Assembly (NCBI RefSeq): GCF_003172875.1
Contig: NZ_QGKM01000075.1
Span: 17,496-81,495, forward strand
Direction: 5' to 3'
DNA from: Leucothrix pacifica
GTDB lineage: Bacteria > Pseudomonadota > Gammaproteobacteria > Thiotrichales > Thiotrichaceae
DNA: 64,000 bases
Within the stretch, counting starts at the first letter, position 1. Each line of letters opens with the position of its first letter. This document shows, in pieces, positions 47,801 to 57,852 of this stretch. Both the position numbers and the translations under genes were made by a program. The notes under the pieces were generated by a model. That model saw only the letters and a list, made by a program, of their open reading frames with translations, did no database searches and was not told the origin of the DNA.

Positions 47801-48684
47801 TGGGTGTTCCAATGCGAACGACGCGTGCAACCTTAGGCTTGGAAGATAGCAATACGGTACCTATCTTGCGTGATCCGACAAAGCCACAGGGCGATTCGGT
47901 GTTCTATTTCCCTGGTTGTGGTTCTGAGCGCTTGTTCTCGCAAATCGGTATGGCAACGCTGGCTATGCTCTATGAAGTAGGCGCTACAACGGTCCTGCCA
48001 CCAGGGTATTTATGTTGTGGTTATCCGCAGACATCGGGTGGTGATATTGAAAAGGGCAACGAGATCACTACTGAGAATCGCGTCCTGTTTCATCGCTTAG
48101 CACAAGCACTGAAATATCTGGATATTAAGACTGTTATTGTGTCTTGTGGTACTTGTATGGATCAGTTGCTGAAATATCAGTTTGAAAAAATATTCCCGGA
48201 TTGCCGTTTGCTAGATATCCATGAGTACTTGATGGAGAAGGGAATGAAAATGGATGGTGTTAAGGGCGTACAGTACCTTTATCATGACCCATGCCACACG
48301 CCTATTAAGCAATACAATCCAGTAGAGGTGACGTCTACCCTTGTGGGTAAGCAGGTAGCACTGACCGATCGCTGTTGCGGTGAGGCAGGTACCTTTGCAG
48401 TGAGTCGTCCGGACATTGCGAGTCAGCTTCGTTTCCGTAAGGAAGAAACATTGAAGCAGGGCGTGAAGAAGTTCACAGGTGACGAAATGGCTAAAGATGG
48501 AAACGTCAAGATTCTCACTAACTGCCCGGCTTGCCAGCAAGGTTTGTCGCGTTACTCAGAATCAACCGGCCTGGATACTGATTACATTGTAGTTGAAATG
48601 TGTAATAACATGTTGGGTAAGGATTGGTCTGATCAATTCGTACAACAAGTCACGAAAGGTGGCATTGAGAAAGTATTACTCTAA
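44839..48684 (+). CDS. Giant FAD-binding / iron-sulfur dehydrogenase fusion with DUF3683 (D-lactate/glycolate-type)
   Basis: A 1281-residue fusion. The N-terminal about 130 residues match DUF3683. Then comes a FAD-binding type 4 domain ([37 protein letters not shown]), a FAD-linked oxidase C-terminal domain ([29 protein letters not shown]), a ferredoxin-like part with [11 protein letters not shown] and [11 protein letters not shown], and two CCG domains ([38 protein letters not shown]). This equals GlcD plus GlcF in one chain. Family members oxidise D-2-hydroxyacids such as D-lactate and pass electrons to the quinone pool. The substrate here is not proven. Confidence 0.87.
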   Translation: MSTENPYREIPYNYTSFSDREIVLRLLGPRSWELVESLRESRETGISSHMLLEVLGDMWVVMRNPYIQDDLLENQGRRQSLIDTMNQRLDGIQQRASGNHETMELVKHSRKSVEEFGEWFGSYYDLRKKAVQAFKGLTRKDNIQFDGLARVSHVTDATDWRVELPFVVLTPDTEAEIAALVQECIALGLTVIPRGGGTGYTGGAIPLDAMSAVINTEKLEGLSEIFLREGVSENGAAISVIRAGAGVVTRRVSDAAQENGLVFAVDPTSQDASTIGGNVAMNAGGKKAVMWGTALDNLVSWKMVTPDAEWLEVERLNHNMGKIHDQEDVEFRVTRYGNDGVTQKGEPEILKYKGRFFRKDGLGKDVTDKFLGGLPGIQKEGCDGLITSAELVLHRMPENIRTVCMEFYGTDLHEAVPAIVEVKDYLDNNKAVLLSGLEHLDERYVRAVKYTPKAARGTLPKMVLLADIVSESEEAVAEAASTVIKLANARNAEGFTAVSPEARRRFWLDRSRTAAIAAHTNAFKINEDVVIPLQNLAEYTEGIETINVKQSIKNKLRLIDAVLENLAGASPELQNQAKFEASDESAEFLKNKKAHAADHLSKKRDYWQTLLDNLFEPATSFEHLLDDAVKAAQRPDDRIVDLILRRDLVISYKREVKLPVQEIFAGNELKPLRNKLEEIHKKILSSRLFIALHMHAGDGNVHTNIPVNSNDYEMMQEAEHIVDEVMELALSLDGVISGEHGIGLTKMQYLDESISTAFADYKALVDPQGHFNRGKLMPGSGLENAYTPSLRLVGREALLMEHNELGALNDDIKDCLRCGKCKPVCTTHIPRANLLYSPRNKILATGLMIEAFLYEEQTRRGISLRHWEEMNDVADHCTVCHKCLNPCPVNIDYGDVTVRMRSILKSRGQKKSNITTKASMAFLNIKDPTTIKLMRGGMIQAGFKAQRFGHKLFKKLNWLAEDETPAATTGKTVIKEQVIQFVKHPLPVGVPMRTTRATLGLEDSNTVPILRDPTKPQGDSVFYFPGCGSERLFSQIGMATLAMLYEVGATTVLPPGYLCCGYPQTSGGDIEKGNEITTENRVLFHRLAQALKYLDIKTVIVSCGTCMDQLLKYQFEKIFPDCRLLDIHEYLMEKGMKMDGVKGVQYLYHDPCHTPIKQYNPVEVTSTLVGKQVALTDRCCGEAGTFAVSRPDIASQLRFRKEETLKQGVKKFTGDEMAKDGNVKILTNCPACQQGLSRYSESTGLDTDYIVVEMCNNMLGKDWSDQFVQQVTKGGIEKVLL

Positions 48685-48708
48685 AGATTGACTCGACAGT
48701 TGTTAATA

Positions 48709-48741
48709 AAGCCCCGTTTCACTGGATGTGATTCGGGGCTT
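48709..48741. terminator. Bidirectional terminator between convergent genes
   Basis: AAGCCCCG / CGGGGCTT (48709-48716 with 48734-48741) with a 17-base loop, flanked by TTCTTAC on the plus side and TTATTAAC on the minus side. It sits between the dehydrogenase stop and the stop of the YkuD gene. Confidence 0.7.
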
Positions 48742-48773
48742 CTTACATTGGGTGTTCCGATAAACTAAGAGGG

Positions 48774-49346
48774 TCAGGCTGCAAAAATATAAACGAACGT
48801 ATTGAGCTCAAGCGTGGGATATAGATTGATAATGTCTTGATTAGCCATGCGGATGCAGCCGTGGGAAGCGGGGTGACCCAGTCTGCCTTCCTCATCAGTG
48901 CCATGTATGTAGATGTAGCGGTTATAACTATCGACGCCATCACCTTGATTAAGTCCCGGCTCAAGGCCTGCCAGACGCAGGATGCGTGAAGTAATGTTAT
49001 CCGCATCACTAGTAGTATTTTGATCAGTTAGAATGTTAGCCAACTCCCCAGTGTCTACTCGTCCCCTGAAGATAGTGGCAATGGGCGCGTCATCACCGAA
49101 TTTCTCTTGAATGCAGTGTGCGCCAAGTGGGGTTTTTCCGCTGTTGTTTTCGCTACCCACACCGTTGAGAGCACTAGAGATAATGTACTTATTGATCAGT
49201 GTATTATCTTGTAGATGATAGAGACATTGCTGAGAGATATTGACCAGCAACATCGTATTAGAAATGTGATCTGAGAAGTTTGAGAACAGCCGATCCAGCA
49301 ACTCCTGATTACCCGTGAGGCTAGAGTAGACCGGCTGTTTATTCAT
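48774..49346 (-). CDS. YkuD-family L,D-transpeptidase/carboxypeptidase, no signal peptide
   Basis: A 190-residue YkuD enzyme with the catalytic block YIYIHGTDEEGRLGHPASHGCIRM (nucleophile Cys in SHGCIRM). There is no signal peptide or membrane helix; the N-terminus is polar (MNKQPVYSSLTGNQELLDRLF). This matches the cytosolic branch exemplified by ElsL of Acinetobacter, which trims recycled murein tetrapeptides rather than cross-linking the wall. Function as an L,D-carboxypeptidase in wall recycling is therefore my preferred reading. It begins 17 bases after the purF stop. Confidence 0.85.
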   Translation of the reverse strand: MNKQPVYSSLTGNQELLDRLFSNFSDHISNTMLLVNISQQCLYHLQDNTLINKYIISSALNGVGSENNSGKTPLGAHCIQEKFGDDAPIATIFRGRVDTGELANILTDQNTTSDADNITSRILRLAGLEPGLNQGDGVDSYNRYIYIHGTDEEGRLGHPASHGCIRMANQDIINLYPTLELNTFVYIFAA

Positions 49347-49363
49347 ACTGATGAGCTTGTTAC

Positions 49364-50869
49364 TTATTGGCTGTTACACATGTCCACAGCAGCACGTTTA
49401 TTCTTTTTCTTCTTGGAAGAATCAGCGCGTTTTTGCTGTAACTCATCAAAGTAAGCCTTATTCTCACCGGTTATATACTCTCCGTTAAATACAGAGCAGT
49501 CAAACTCGACAAGTTCATTATTACCTTCGGTAATTGAGTCTTTCAGATCGTTCAGGTCCTGATAGATCAGGCGATCAACACCCATAAGTTCAGCAATTTC
49601 ACCTTCAGTACGATCATGTGCGATTAACTCATTCGCTGCAGGCATATCAATACCGTAGATATTAGGGTATCTGACGGGTGGTGATGCAGATGCGAAATAG
49701 ACTTTTTTGGCACCAGAATCGCGGACCATTTGGACAATTTCTTTAGAGGTTGTGCCGCGGACAATTGAGTCATCCACTAACATCACATTCTTACCTTTAA
49801 ACTCAAGATCAATAGGGTTGAGCTTTTGGCGAACTGACTTTTTGCGTTGTTTTTGTCCCGGCATGATAAAGGTACGACCGATGTAGCGGTTTTTGATAAA
49901 ACCCTCACGGTAGCTAACACCTAATGTCATTGCCATTTCCAGAGCCGATGTACGGCTGGTATCAGGGATAGGTATCACGACATCAATGTCGTGATCTTTC
50001 CATTCATTTTGCACTTTTTCAGCGAGCTTGTGACCCATGCGCATGCGTGCTTTATGTACGAATACATTGTCAATCACAGAGTCAGGTCTGGCGAAATAAA
50101 CGTACTCAAACAAGCAGGTGTTGTACGTTGGGTTTTCAGCGCATTGTTTCGTGTGCACTTCACCGTCATGGGTAATGTAGATGGCTTCGCCGGGCATAAT
50201 GTCACGGACGACTTCATAGCCTTGAGTGACTAATGAAGTGCTCTCAGATGCCAGCATGTAGTCGATGCCACCCTCTGTTTTGCGAGCGCCATAGATCAGT
50301 GGACGAATGCCATGTGGATCACGAAATCCTACAATACCATCGCGAGTGATCATTGCCACTACCGCGTAAGCACCTTTACAGCGCTTGTGAACACCTGCGA
50401 CAGCTTTAAATATATCGTCCGGAGTGACCCGGTAAGAGTTTTGGTGATGAAGCTCTTGGGCAAAGATGTTTAACAGGACTTCTGAGTCAGATTCGGTGTT
50501 GATCTGTCGGCGGTCTTGTTCAAACAGCTCCCGTTGCAGTGAGCTGCTGTTGGTGAGATTACCGTTGTGTGCGAGTGAGATACCGTAGGGAGAGTTGACA
50601 TAAAAAGGTTGTGCTTCAGCTTGAGAAGAGCTGCCGGCAGTAGGGTAACGAACATGCCCGATACCCATTTTACCTTTTAACTTGCGCATGTGAGAGCTGG
50701 TTCTGAAGGCTTCTTTCACTAAGCCATTTTTTCTGCGTAAGCATAAATGTCGTCCGTCGCTGGTGACGATGCCTGCGGCATCCTGCCCTCGATGTTGTAG
50801 GACGGTTAGTCCATCGTACAGCTCCTGATTAACTGCCGAATGACTAACGATACCGATAATTCCACACAT
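49364..50869 (-). CDS. purF: Amidophosphoribosyltransferase
   Basis: A 501-residue glutamine amidotransferase that makes phosphoribosylamine, first step of purine synthesis. Nucleophile Cys2 in MCGIIGIV; the PRPP motif is [32 protein letters not shown] and the RFxxAxxxG-type regions are present. Follows cvpA, as in most gammaproteobacteria. The C-terminal 20 residues are lysine-rich. Confidence 0.97.
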   Translation of the reverse strand: MCGIIGIVSHSAVNQELYDGLTVLQHRGQDAAGIVTSDGRHLCLRRKNGLVKEAFRTSSHMRKLKGKMGIGHVRYPTAGSSSQAEAQPFYVNSPYGISLAHNGNLTNSSSLQRELFEQDRRQINTESDSEVLLNIFAQELHHQNSYRVTPDDIFKAVAGVHKRCKGAYAVVAMITRDGIVGFRDPHGIRPLIYGARKTEGGIDYMLASESTSLVTQGYEVVRDIMPGEAIYITHDGEVHTKQCAENPTYNTCLFEYVYFARPDSVIDNVFVHKARMRMGHKLAEKVQNEWKDHDIDVVIPIPDTSRTSALEMAMTLGVSYREGFIKNRYIGRTFIMPGQKQRKKSVRQKLNPIDLEFKGKNVMLVDDSIVRGTTSKEIVQMVRDSGAKKVYFASASPPVRYPNIYGIDMPAANELIAHDRTEGEIAELMGVDRLIYQDLNDLKDSITEGNNELVEFDCSVFNGEYITGENKAYFDELQQKRADSSKKKKNKRAAVDMCNSQ

Positions 50870-50896
50870 GCGGGTGTTACCTATATTTTCTGAAAT

Positions 50897-51433
50897 TTAA
50901 TTTGAAAGTGTTGGTTGTTCTGGCGTGTTGTTGATGCCAGCTTCTTTAAGTAGTGCGGTCATTTGCTCCGGAGCATTGGCTTGAATCCAGTTAGCTGCAT
51001 CGGCAAATTTTGGTACCAGAATTGACGTTTGCCACATTGGCTCTTCTGTGTACTTAGTCAGGCTGATAAACATTGTTGCCATCGCAATAATGAAGCCACT
51101 TAAAGCCAGTCCAAGAATTGCGCCAAGCAAGCGGTCCACACTGCCAAGACCAATCGCACGAATCGCTTTGGTGAATAAGTAATTTATCAGTGTGCCGACA
51201 AACAGTATACCGAGGAAAATGATCAGCGCAGCGACAATCATCTGGAATACATTGCTTGAAAGCTTGAAGGGCAGGGCGACCATCAATTCATCATGGTATA
51301 GGAAGGCCAATACAGCTGCCGCGATCCATGTGATTAAGAACAATCCCATCCACACGAATCCACGTGCAAGTCCGACAAGTGCTGTAATTACGATAAAGAC
51401 AACAATACCGATATCAATAAAGTTTAATTCCAT
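50897..51433 (-). CDS. cvpA: Colicin V production-type membrane protein
   Basis: A 178-residue CvpA family protein with four hydrophobic helices (IDIGIVVFIVITALVGLARGF, GLFLITWIAAAVLAFLY, IVAALIIFLGILFVGTLI, LLGAILGLALSGFIIAMATMF). Its molecular role is still unclear; it is usually encoded with purF, as here. The frame is open to 51502, but ATG 51433 is the family start (MELNFIDIGI). Confidence 0.9.
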   Translation of the reverse strand: MELNFIDIGIVVFIVITALVGLARGFVWMGLFLITWIAAAVLAFLYHDELMVALPFKLSSNVFQMIVAALIIFLGILFVGTLINYLFTKAIRAIGLGSVDRLLGAILGLALSGFIIAMATMFISLTKYTEEPMWQTSILVPKFADAANWIQANAPEQMTALLKEAGINNTPEQPTLSN

Positions 51434-51510
51434 TTTGTATTCACCCAGATAGTCGTTATTAGTATAGCGGGCAGATACATCCATGTACCTGCCCCGAGGC
51501 AAGTGTGTAG

Positions 51511-52572
51511 TTAACGGGCTACGATTGCACTACGGTTAACATACGTGTTTTTCTTGTAACGGCGTTTCATAGCTGCCTGAGCATTTGCTGCTGCAGTGCG
51601 GTTGCTATATTGACCGATACGCACACGATAAAGCAGCTTGCCATTTTGCTGTGTTCTGGTGACGTATGTTGGGTAACCTTCTCCAGCCATCACGTTTTTC
51701 AGATCATTGGCACGGCTTGAGCTAGAGGTTGCTAATAATTGAATAGCGTAACCGTTTTTCGCCTGACTTGTTGCTGCAGGTGCAGGCTTAGCTGCTTCCG
51801 TTGCTTTTGGAGCAGGTTTTGCCGGAGCGCTTTGTCTGACGACCTGAGTAGTTCTTGAAGACTTCGGCGCTGCCGTTCTTTTTTCGTCAATTAAGCGAGC
51901 TTGTCCGCCGCCACTTGAGCGAGTCGTTGAAGGCGCTGCCTGACGTGCACTAGTGCTTGCGATGACTGTGCCCTGATCCGGTTTAGCAGGAGCAGCCGTT
52001 ACGCTTTCCTGAGCAACAGTCTGACTTGCTTGTGTGTTACTGGTAGTAGCTGCAACTGATGTTGCCGCAGGTGCTGTTGCATCGCCATTATTGACCAGAT
52101 CAAGCTCACGAAATTCTTCAGATGCTTTTTGTGGCGCACGTACTGAGAAATCAATCGTTTTTTGTGCAGCGTCGCCGGCCGCTTCACCAGATGCTGCGAC
52201 TGTAGCAGCTGCAGTTGCACCCACCGCGGTAGCTGAAGCAATAACATTGCCCGCAGCGTTACTTGCTGCATCTTTAACTGAAGTGCCTGTTTGTGCCACG
52301 GTATCCGTTGCAGTTGTCGCAGCATTACTGACCGCTTCCTGACCTGCCTGAGCAATCACCGTGCCATTTCCGCTATTGTCTGTGCTCAGTTGTGGCAAAC
52401 GTGTTGAGCTGCCAGAGCTTTCAATGCTACCTTCAGTCGTTCCCGGCAGTGCCATATCAACAACGTCCTGACGTTGCGCGGCTTTATCTTTGAGTAATAA
52501 TGCAAGAAGAGCAGCAGCGATGAGCGCTAAAATAACCGCTCCAATACCACGTTTAACTGTCGTTCTATTCAT
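51511..52572 (-). CDS. SPOR-domain cell-division-associated protein, DedD-like
   Basis: A 353-residue protein: N-terminal membrane helix (IGAVILALIAAALLALLL), a long Ala/Thr/Ser-rich low-complexity periplasmic linker (about 40-270), and a C-terminal SPOR domain (about 275-350, GYAIQLLATSSSSRANDLKN, YRVRIGQYSNRTAAANAQ) that binds glycan strands stripped of stem peptides at the septum. It lies between folC and cvpA where dedD usually sits. The linker is unusually long. Confidence 0.85.
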   Translation of the reverse strand: MNRTTVKRGIGAVILALIAAALLALLLKDKAAQRQDVVDMALPGTTEGSIESSGSSTRLPQLSTDNSGNGTVIAQAGQEAVSNAATTATDTVAQTGTSVKDAASNAAGNVIASATAVGATAAATVAASGEAAGDAAQKTIDFSVRAPQKASEEFRELDLVNNGDATAPAATSVAATTSNTQASQTVAQESVTAAPAKPDQGTVIASTSARQAAPSTTRSSGGGQARLIDEKRTAAPKSSRTTQVVRQSAPAKPAPKATEAAKPAPAATSQAKNGYAIQLLATSSSSRANDLKNVMAGEGYPTYVTRTQQNGKLLYRVRIGQYSNRTAAANAQAAMKRRYKKNTYVNRSAIVAR

Positions 52573-52741
52573 ACCTTAGCTTCCTTTTTAAGCTGAATAC
52601 CGCCAACATCGACAAGCGAATGGCTTTTCGGTGGATGTCTGGCAAGTTTAATCTTTTAATTTAGTAACAACCCCCACAAGACTGAGTGTAGCGCTTCAGG
52701 TATAGCATGTAATTCATTGAATCTTATAGAGTCACAGTTTG

Positions 52742-54016
52742 CTATTCTGGCGTAGTTAAGCCTTGCATAAAGCCGGATACTACCAGAAAAGAGCCAAAGG
52801 CTACTAGCCTATCTTCGCAATTCAGGGTGTTTTGTAACATTTTTATGGCTACATTGAAGTCACTATGCGTTTCCAGCGTTCCATTCACTCCGTAGCGCTG
52901 TATTTTTTCCAGAAGTTGCTGCGTATCCTGAGCTCTGGGGCCATCGAGAGGGACAATGTGCCACGCCTCGAAAGAGTTACGCAGTGGTTCTAAAATACCT
53001 TCCAGATCTTTATCCGCTAATGCAGAAAATAGTGCGACAGTCTTGCCGCTAGTTGGATTTTCACTCAAATAATCTGCTAAGGCTTGCGCTGACTGCGGGT
53101 TATGAGCGACATCAACCAATAACTCGGGGCATTCACCTAATTTTTGCAAGCGACCGATGACGCGTGCTTTTGTAAGCCCTTGGCGGATACTATCGTCATT
53201 TACCGGTAGTTGGTCACAGAAGCTTTTAATCGCGGTAATGACCATGGATGCGTTATTGAGTTGAAACTTGCCCCGCAAAGATGGCTTTGGCAGTACCAGA
53301 CTGCCTGAGCCGGTAGCTGTTAGATACCAGATGTCATCAGTTTCACCAGGATGCCATTGATAGTCTCTGCCTAGTTGAAGTAGTGAAGCGCCTATACGCT
53401 CAGCTTCTGACTGAATGCTGAGTGTAGGATTCGGATCCCCACTGACGACCGTTTTACCTTTGCGCATGATGCCGGCTTTTTCAACGCCTATTTGCTCACG
53501 GTCATCGCCAAGCCAGTCGATATGGTCGATGTCAATATTGCTGATAAGCGCCAAATCTGCATCCCACAGATTAACTGCGTCCAGACGTCCACCGAGGCCG
53601 ACTTCAAAGATAGCGACATCAATTTGATACTTATTAAATAAGTAAGCGGCTGCAAGGGTGCCGAACTCAAAATAGGTTAGGCTAATGTCATCACGAGCCT
53701 GATCTATGGCTTCAAATGCTTCACAGATATCCTCATCTGAAGCGGGTTGCCCATGAATACTGATCCGTTCGTTGTAGCGGATTAAATGCGGAGAGATATA
53801 GCAGCCGGTTTGATAGCCCGCCTCACGGTAAATACTATCAAGCATGGTAACGCTTGAACCCTTACCATTGGTGCCTGCGACTGTGATGACGGGCATCGGC
53901 AAAGAACTCAGCGCTAAGTGCAGAGCAACCTTGCCGACTCTGTCTAGTCCTAAGTCGATACTTGATAGATGAAGGCTCTCTTGCCAATCAAGCCACTCGG
54001 ATAAGGTTCGACTCAT
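52742..54016 (-). CDS. folC: Folylpolyglutamate / dihydrofolate synthase
   Basis: A 424-residue Mur-ligase-fold enzyme. P-loop VAGTNGKGSSVTML, FEVGLGGRLDAVNL, SNIDIDHIDWLGDDREQIGVEKAGIMRKG and the C-terminal DVAHNPQSAQALADYL are FolC marks. It adds L-alanine-free glutamate tails to folate and also makes dihydrofolate from dihydropteroate in bacteria. Transcribed after accD with a 25-base gap. Confidence 0.95.
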   Translation of the reverse strand: MSRTLSEWLDWQESLHLSSIDLGLDRVGKVALHLALSSLPMPVITVAGTNGKGSSVTMLDSIYREAGYQTGCYISPHLIRYNERISIHGQPASDEDICEAFEAIDQARDDISLTYFEFGTLAAAYLFNKYQIDVAIFEVGLGGRLDAVNLWDADLALISNIDIDHIDWLGDDREQIGVEKAGIMRKGKTVVSGDPNPTLSIQSEAERIGASLLQLGRDYQWHPGETDDIWYLTATGSGSLVLPKPSLRGKFQLNNASMVITAIKSFCDQLPVNDDSIRQGLTKARVIGRLQKLGECPELLVDVAHNPQSAQALADYLSENPTSGKTVALFSALADKDLEGILEPLRNSFEAWHIVPLDGPRAQDTQQLLEKIQRYGVNGTLETHSDFNVAIKMLQNTLNCEDRLVAFGSFLVVSGFMQGLTTPE

Positions 54017-54041
54017 GGTTTATCAGATTCTGGTTAAATGA

Positions 54042-55079
54042 TTATTTTTTCGGTTCCGGAGGAGTATCGGAAGCAGGTTTAACTTCTTCAACGACCGGAT
54101 CAATGATTTCTTCCGTAACAGCTTCCTCAGTTTTGATCAGTTCGCTCGGGATTTCCTGAGTATCAGGTTGTCTCAACTCGATAACTGTCTCTTCTTCAAG
54201 CTGATCCAATCCTTCCGGACGAGGGCGATGTTGCATCATTGATAATAAATCTGCGACTTCTTTTCTGAGTTGATTCCGGTGAATGATGCGATCAATCGCA
54301 CCTTTTTCCAGTAAGAACTCACTACGCTGGAAGCCTTCAGGCAGCGTCTCTCTGACGGTTTGCTCGATAACGCGAGGCCCTGCAAACCCAATCAACGCCT
54401 TTGGCTCAGCAATCTGGATATCTCCGAGCATCGCAAAACTTGCCGATACACCACCCATGGTTGGGTCAGTCAGTACTGAGATATAAGGAATTTCCAAATC
54501 CGCTAACTTTGTCAAGGATGCGCTGGTTTTGGCCATCTGCATGAGAGAGAAAAGTGCTTCTTGCATACGAGCACCACCACTGGCAGTAAACACTATGAAG
54601 GGGATACGCTCACGGATACTGACATTAACACCCTGAACAAAACGTTCACCAACAACCGAACCCATGGATCCGCCCATAAATTCAAAATCGAAGGCTGCGA
54701 CCACAACAGGGACACCAAAGACTGTTCCTTTCATCACTATTAGTGCGTCTTTTTCGCCGGTCTTTTTTTGTGCATCAGCTAAGCGGTCTTTATATTTTTT
54801 TGAGTCTTTGAACTTCAGAATATCAACCGGTCCGATATTCTCGGCAACTTCCTGACGTCCTTCTTTGTCCAAAAACGTATCTAAACGTCGACGTGCATTG
54901 ATACGTACGTGATGATTACACTTTGGGCAGACGTCATTGTTTTTTTCTAAGTCCTGCTTGTACAACACCGTGCTGCAAGAAGGACACTGATGCCACAAAC
55001 CTTCCGGAATTGACTTTTTCTTTATGGTAGAGCCTTCCGTACGGATTCTTGAAGGCAGTAGCTTTTCAAACCAACTCAT
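54042..55079 (-). CDS. accD: Acetyl-CoA carboxylase carboxyltransferase, beta subunit
   Basis: A 345-residue AccD: N-terminal zinc finger with Cys32, Cys35, Cys51 and Cys54 (CPSC...CPKC), then the crotonase-fold carboxyltransferase ([73 protein letters not shown]). It works with AccA, not encoded here. The C-terminus has about 45 extra acidic and proline-rich residues after the fold, longer than in E. coli (304). Overlaps trpA by 4 bases. Confidence 0.96.
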   Translation of the reverse strand: MSWFEKLLPSRIRTEGSTIKKKSIPEGLWHQCPSCSTVLYKQDLEKNNDVCPKCNHHVRINARRRLDTFLDKEGRQEVAENIGPVDILKFKDSKKYKDRLADAQKKTGEKDALIVMKGTVFGVPVVVAAFDFEFMGGSMGSVVGERFVQGVNVSIRERIPFIVFTASGGARMQEALFSLMQMAKTSASLTKLADLEIPYISVLTDPTMGGVSASFAMLGDIQIAEPKALIGFAGPRVIEQTVRETLPEGFQRSEFLLEKGAIDRIIHRNQLRKEVADLLSMMQHRPRPEGLDQLEEETVIELRQPDTQEIPSELIKTEEAVTEEIIDPVVEEVKPASDTPPEPKK

Positions 55080-55885
55080 AATGTTTTATCCATTGCCTGG
55101 CGCATATCGGCCAGTAATTCACTCGTCTTAGTGATGATGATGTCGTCATCATCCGGGTTCTCTTCGATCATTTTGACCAATACGCTGCCTACAATAACAG
55201 CATCTGAAACTTTTGCTACTGCAGCGGCAGTCTCCGCATCTTTAATACCAAAGCCTACGCCAACCGGTAAGTCTGTGTATTCTTTAATATTTTTGACGTG
55301 CGACTCAACATCTGCAACATCTAGCTTATTAGAACCAGTAACCCCTTTTAAGGAAACGTAATACAGATAACCAGAGCCTGCTTCAACAATTCGTTTGATT
55401 CGGTGTTGACGGGTCGTTGGTGACAGTAAGAATACTGCGTCTACATCGTTAGCTTTTAGTGCCGACAGAAGGTCATGCGCTTCTTCAGGTGGTAAGTCCA
55501 CGGTTAGCATGCCATCAACGCCAGACTCTTTAGCAGCAACAGCAAACGCTTCATAACCCATTGCTTCAAGTGGGTTGAGGTAGCCCATTAGTATGACGGG
55601 CGTTTTGTCGTCTGTCTGACGAAACTCTTTTACCATATCCAGCACGTCGTGCAGGCTAGTGTTGTGCTTTAGTGCGCGTTCGCAAGCTAATTGAATCGTC
55701 GGGCCATCGGCCATCGGGTCAGAAAACGGTACACCAAGCTCTATCGCATCTACGCCCGCTTTTACCATTGAGTGCATCAGTGGGACGGTAAGGCCAGGAT
55801 CTGAGTCACCCGCAGTAACGTATGGAATGAGTGCGGATTTACCCTGTTGCTTGAGGTTTTCTAAAGTACTGCTGATGCGGCTCAT
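55076..55885 (-). CDS. trpA: Tryptophan synthase alpha chain
   Basis: A 269-residue TIM barrel cleaving indole-glycerol phosphate. Catalytic Glu in [17 protein letters not shown] and Asp in [11 protein letters not shown] are seen, with the phosphate loops [10 protein letters not shown] and AVIVGSVLV. Overlaps the trpB stop by 4 bases and the accD start by 4 bases. Confidence 0.97.
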   Translation of the reverse strand: MSRISSTLENLKQQGKSALIPYVTAGDSDPGLTVPLMHSMVKAGVDAIELGVPFSDPMADGPTIQLACERALKHNTSLHDVLDMVKEFRQTDDKTPVILMGYLNPLEAMGYEAFAVAAKESGVDGMLTVDLPPEEAHDLLSALKANDVDAVFLLSPTTRQHRIKRIVEAGSGYLYYVSLKGVTGSNKLDVADVESHVKNIKEYTDLPVGVGFGIKDAETAAAVAKVSDAVIVGSVLVKMIEENPDDDDIIITKTSELLADMRQAMDKTL

Positions 55886-57111
55886 AATGTAATTCCTTCA
55901 AGGGCTGCAACGGTATTAATATCTTTATCACCGCGACCAGACAGTGATACGACGATTGTTTGATCGGGACGCATTTCCGGTGCTTTTTTCATGGCATAAG
56001 CCAGTGCATGACTCGACTCTAGTGCCGGAATAATGCCTTCGATCCGCGTCAGAGCATGGAAACCGGCCATCGCTTCATCATCTGTGACGCCGACATAGTT
56101 AGCGCGGCCAACGTCTTTTAGCCAGCAATGCTCCGGACCAACACCCGGATAATCTAATCCTGCAGAGACTGAGTGAGTTTCTACGACTTGGCCATCCGTG
56201 TCAGCCATCAAGTACATGCGGTTACCATGCAGTACACCCGGCTTTCCTTTGCATAGTGGTGCAGCGTGCTCTTGAGTGTTTAGCCCACGTCCTGCCGCCT
56301 CAACACCGTAGATTTCTACATCGGTATCGCCAAGGAAGTCATGGAATAAGCCAATAGCATTAGATCCGCCACCAACACAGGCAATTAATGCATCAGGTAG
56401 ACGACCGGTTTGCTCAATACACTGACGCTTCGCTTCACGACCAATCACGGCCTGAAAGTCACGAACCATCTTAGGGTAAGGGTCCGGGCCGGCTACTGTG
56501 CCAATACAATAGAAGGTATTGTCGACATTCGTTACCCAATCACGCATTGCTTCATTCAATGCGTCTTTTAGTGTTTTTGAGCCCGAATCTACTGCACGTA
56601 CTTCAGCACCTAATAACTTCATGCGAAATACATTGGGTGCCTGCCGCTCAATATCAACAGATCCCATATATACAACGCACTCTAAACCGAGTCGCGCACA
56701 GATAGTGGCAGTGGCTACACCGTGTTGACCAGCCCCTGTTTCTGCAATGATGCGGGTTTTACCCATGTGCTTTGCTAACAGTACCTGACCAATCGTGTTG
56801 TTGATTTTGTGAGCGCCAGTATGATTCAGGTCTTCACGCTTGAGGTAGATCTGTGCCCCACCCAGTTCTTTTGACCAGCGTTCTGCATGGTACAGAGGGC
56901 TGGGGCGTCCAACATAAAAAGCCAAGTCACGATCGATGGTCGCAAGCAACTCAGGATCATCTTTTAACTTCTCATAAGCATCACTAAGCTCTTCAATCGC
57001 CTCCATCAGCGTTTCAGCAGCAAAACGTCCGCCATAAATGCCGAAATGACCTGCCTGATCGGGCATGGCATTCCAGTCAACGGTATTAAGATCTATTTCA
57101 GGATTCAACAT
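55882..57111 (-). CDS. trpB: Tryptophan synthase beta chain
   Basis: A 409-residue PLP enzyme joining indole and serine. The PLP lysine is in [13 protein letters not shown], the phosphate cup is [10 protein letters not shown], and [13 protein letters not shown] is the substrate loop. Overlaps trpF by 14 bases at its start. Full length and normal. Confidence 0.98.
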   Translation of the reverse strand: MLNPEIDLNTVDWNAMPDQAGHFGIYGGRFAAETLMEAIEELSDAYEKLKDDPELLATIDRDLAFYVGRPSPLYHAERWSKELGGAQIYLKREDLNHTGAHKINNTIGQVLLAKHMGKTRIIAETGAGQHGVATATICARLGLECVVYMGSVDIERQAPNVFRMKLLGAEVRAVDSGSKTLKDALNEAMRDWVTNVDNTFYCIGTVAGPDPYPKMVRDFQAVIGREAKRQCIEQTGRLPDALIACVGGGSNAIGLFHDFLGDTDVEIYGVEAAGRGLNTQEHAAPLCKGKPGVLHGNRMYLMADTDGQVVETHSVSAGLDYPGVGPEHCWLKDVGRANYVGVTDDEAMAGFHALTRIEGIIPALESSHALAYAMKKAPEMRPDQTIVVSLSGRGDKDINTVAALEGITL

Positions 57112-57721
57112 GTTTTACCTCTCGCATTAATGCGTCGATTTTAGCTTTGCTTTTGATGCCAGGTGAAGATTCCACACCACTGCTCAGGTCAAGCGCATAG
57201 ACGGATGTCTCTTTGCAGGCGTCAGCGACATTATCGGGATTCAATCCGCCGGCAAGTATAATCGGTTTTGAATAATTTTTTGGGAGTAATTTCCAGTCAA
57301 ATGTTTCTCCCGTACCACCGGCCTTTCCCAGTGCATGACTGTCAATGAGTATTCCTAGCGCATCGGTGTATTGGTCGGCGTATTTTGCGAAATCTTCCAT
57401 CCCGTTAATACCAACAGCCTTGATGTAGGGTCTATCGAAACTCTGGCAGAAATCTGGTGTTTCATGTCCGTGAAACTGTAATAGATCAAGACTAACGACT
57501 GATAGTGTGTCTTCAACTTGCTGTTGATCCGCATTCATGAACAAGCCGACGGTGGTCACGAATGGTGGCAGTGTTTGGCAGATGTCGGCGGCTTGCTCTG
57601 GCGTGACGTAGCGTGAACTCTTTTCATAGAAAACGAAGCCAAGTGCATCGACCCCTGCATCGCATGCATTGAGTGCATCTGTAGCCGATGTAATACCGCA
57701 AATTTTTACGCGCTTAGACAT
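57098..57721 (-). CDS. trpF: Phosphoribosylanthranilate isomerase
   Basis: A 207-residue TIM barrel with the catalytic Cys in VKICGIT and Asp in [22 protein letters not shown], plus [11 protein letters not shown] and [15 protein letters not shown] phosphate loops. First gene of the trpFBA-accD-folC run. TrpC, TrpD and TrpE genes are not in this window. Confidence 0.96.
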   Translation of the reverse strand: MSKRVKICGITSATDALNACDAGVDALGFVFYEKSSRYVTPEQAADICQTLPPFVTTVGLFMNADQQQVEDTLSVVSLDLLQFHGHETPDFCQSFDRPYIKAVGINGMEDFAKYADQYTDALGILIDSHALGKAGGTGETFDWKLLPKNYSKPIILAGGLNPDNVADACKETSVYALDLSSGVESSPGIKSKAKIDALMREVKHVES

Positions 57722-57852
57722 TGATGATGCCGAAAAAAATCAAAAGATCAGGCTAACATAAGCAATGTTTTGTGTCACTGATCGAGCACTTAAATCATAT
57801 GAATTCAGGCAACACAGTGACACGATAGCGCAGGTTTGTAGCAATATCGCGC

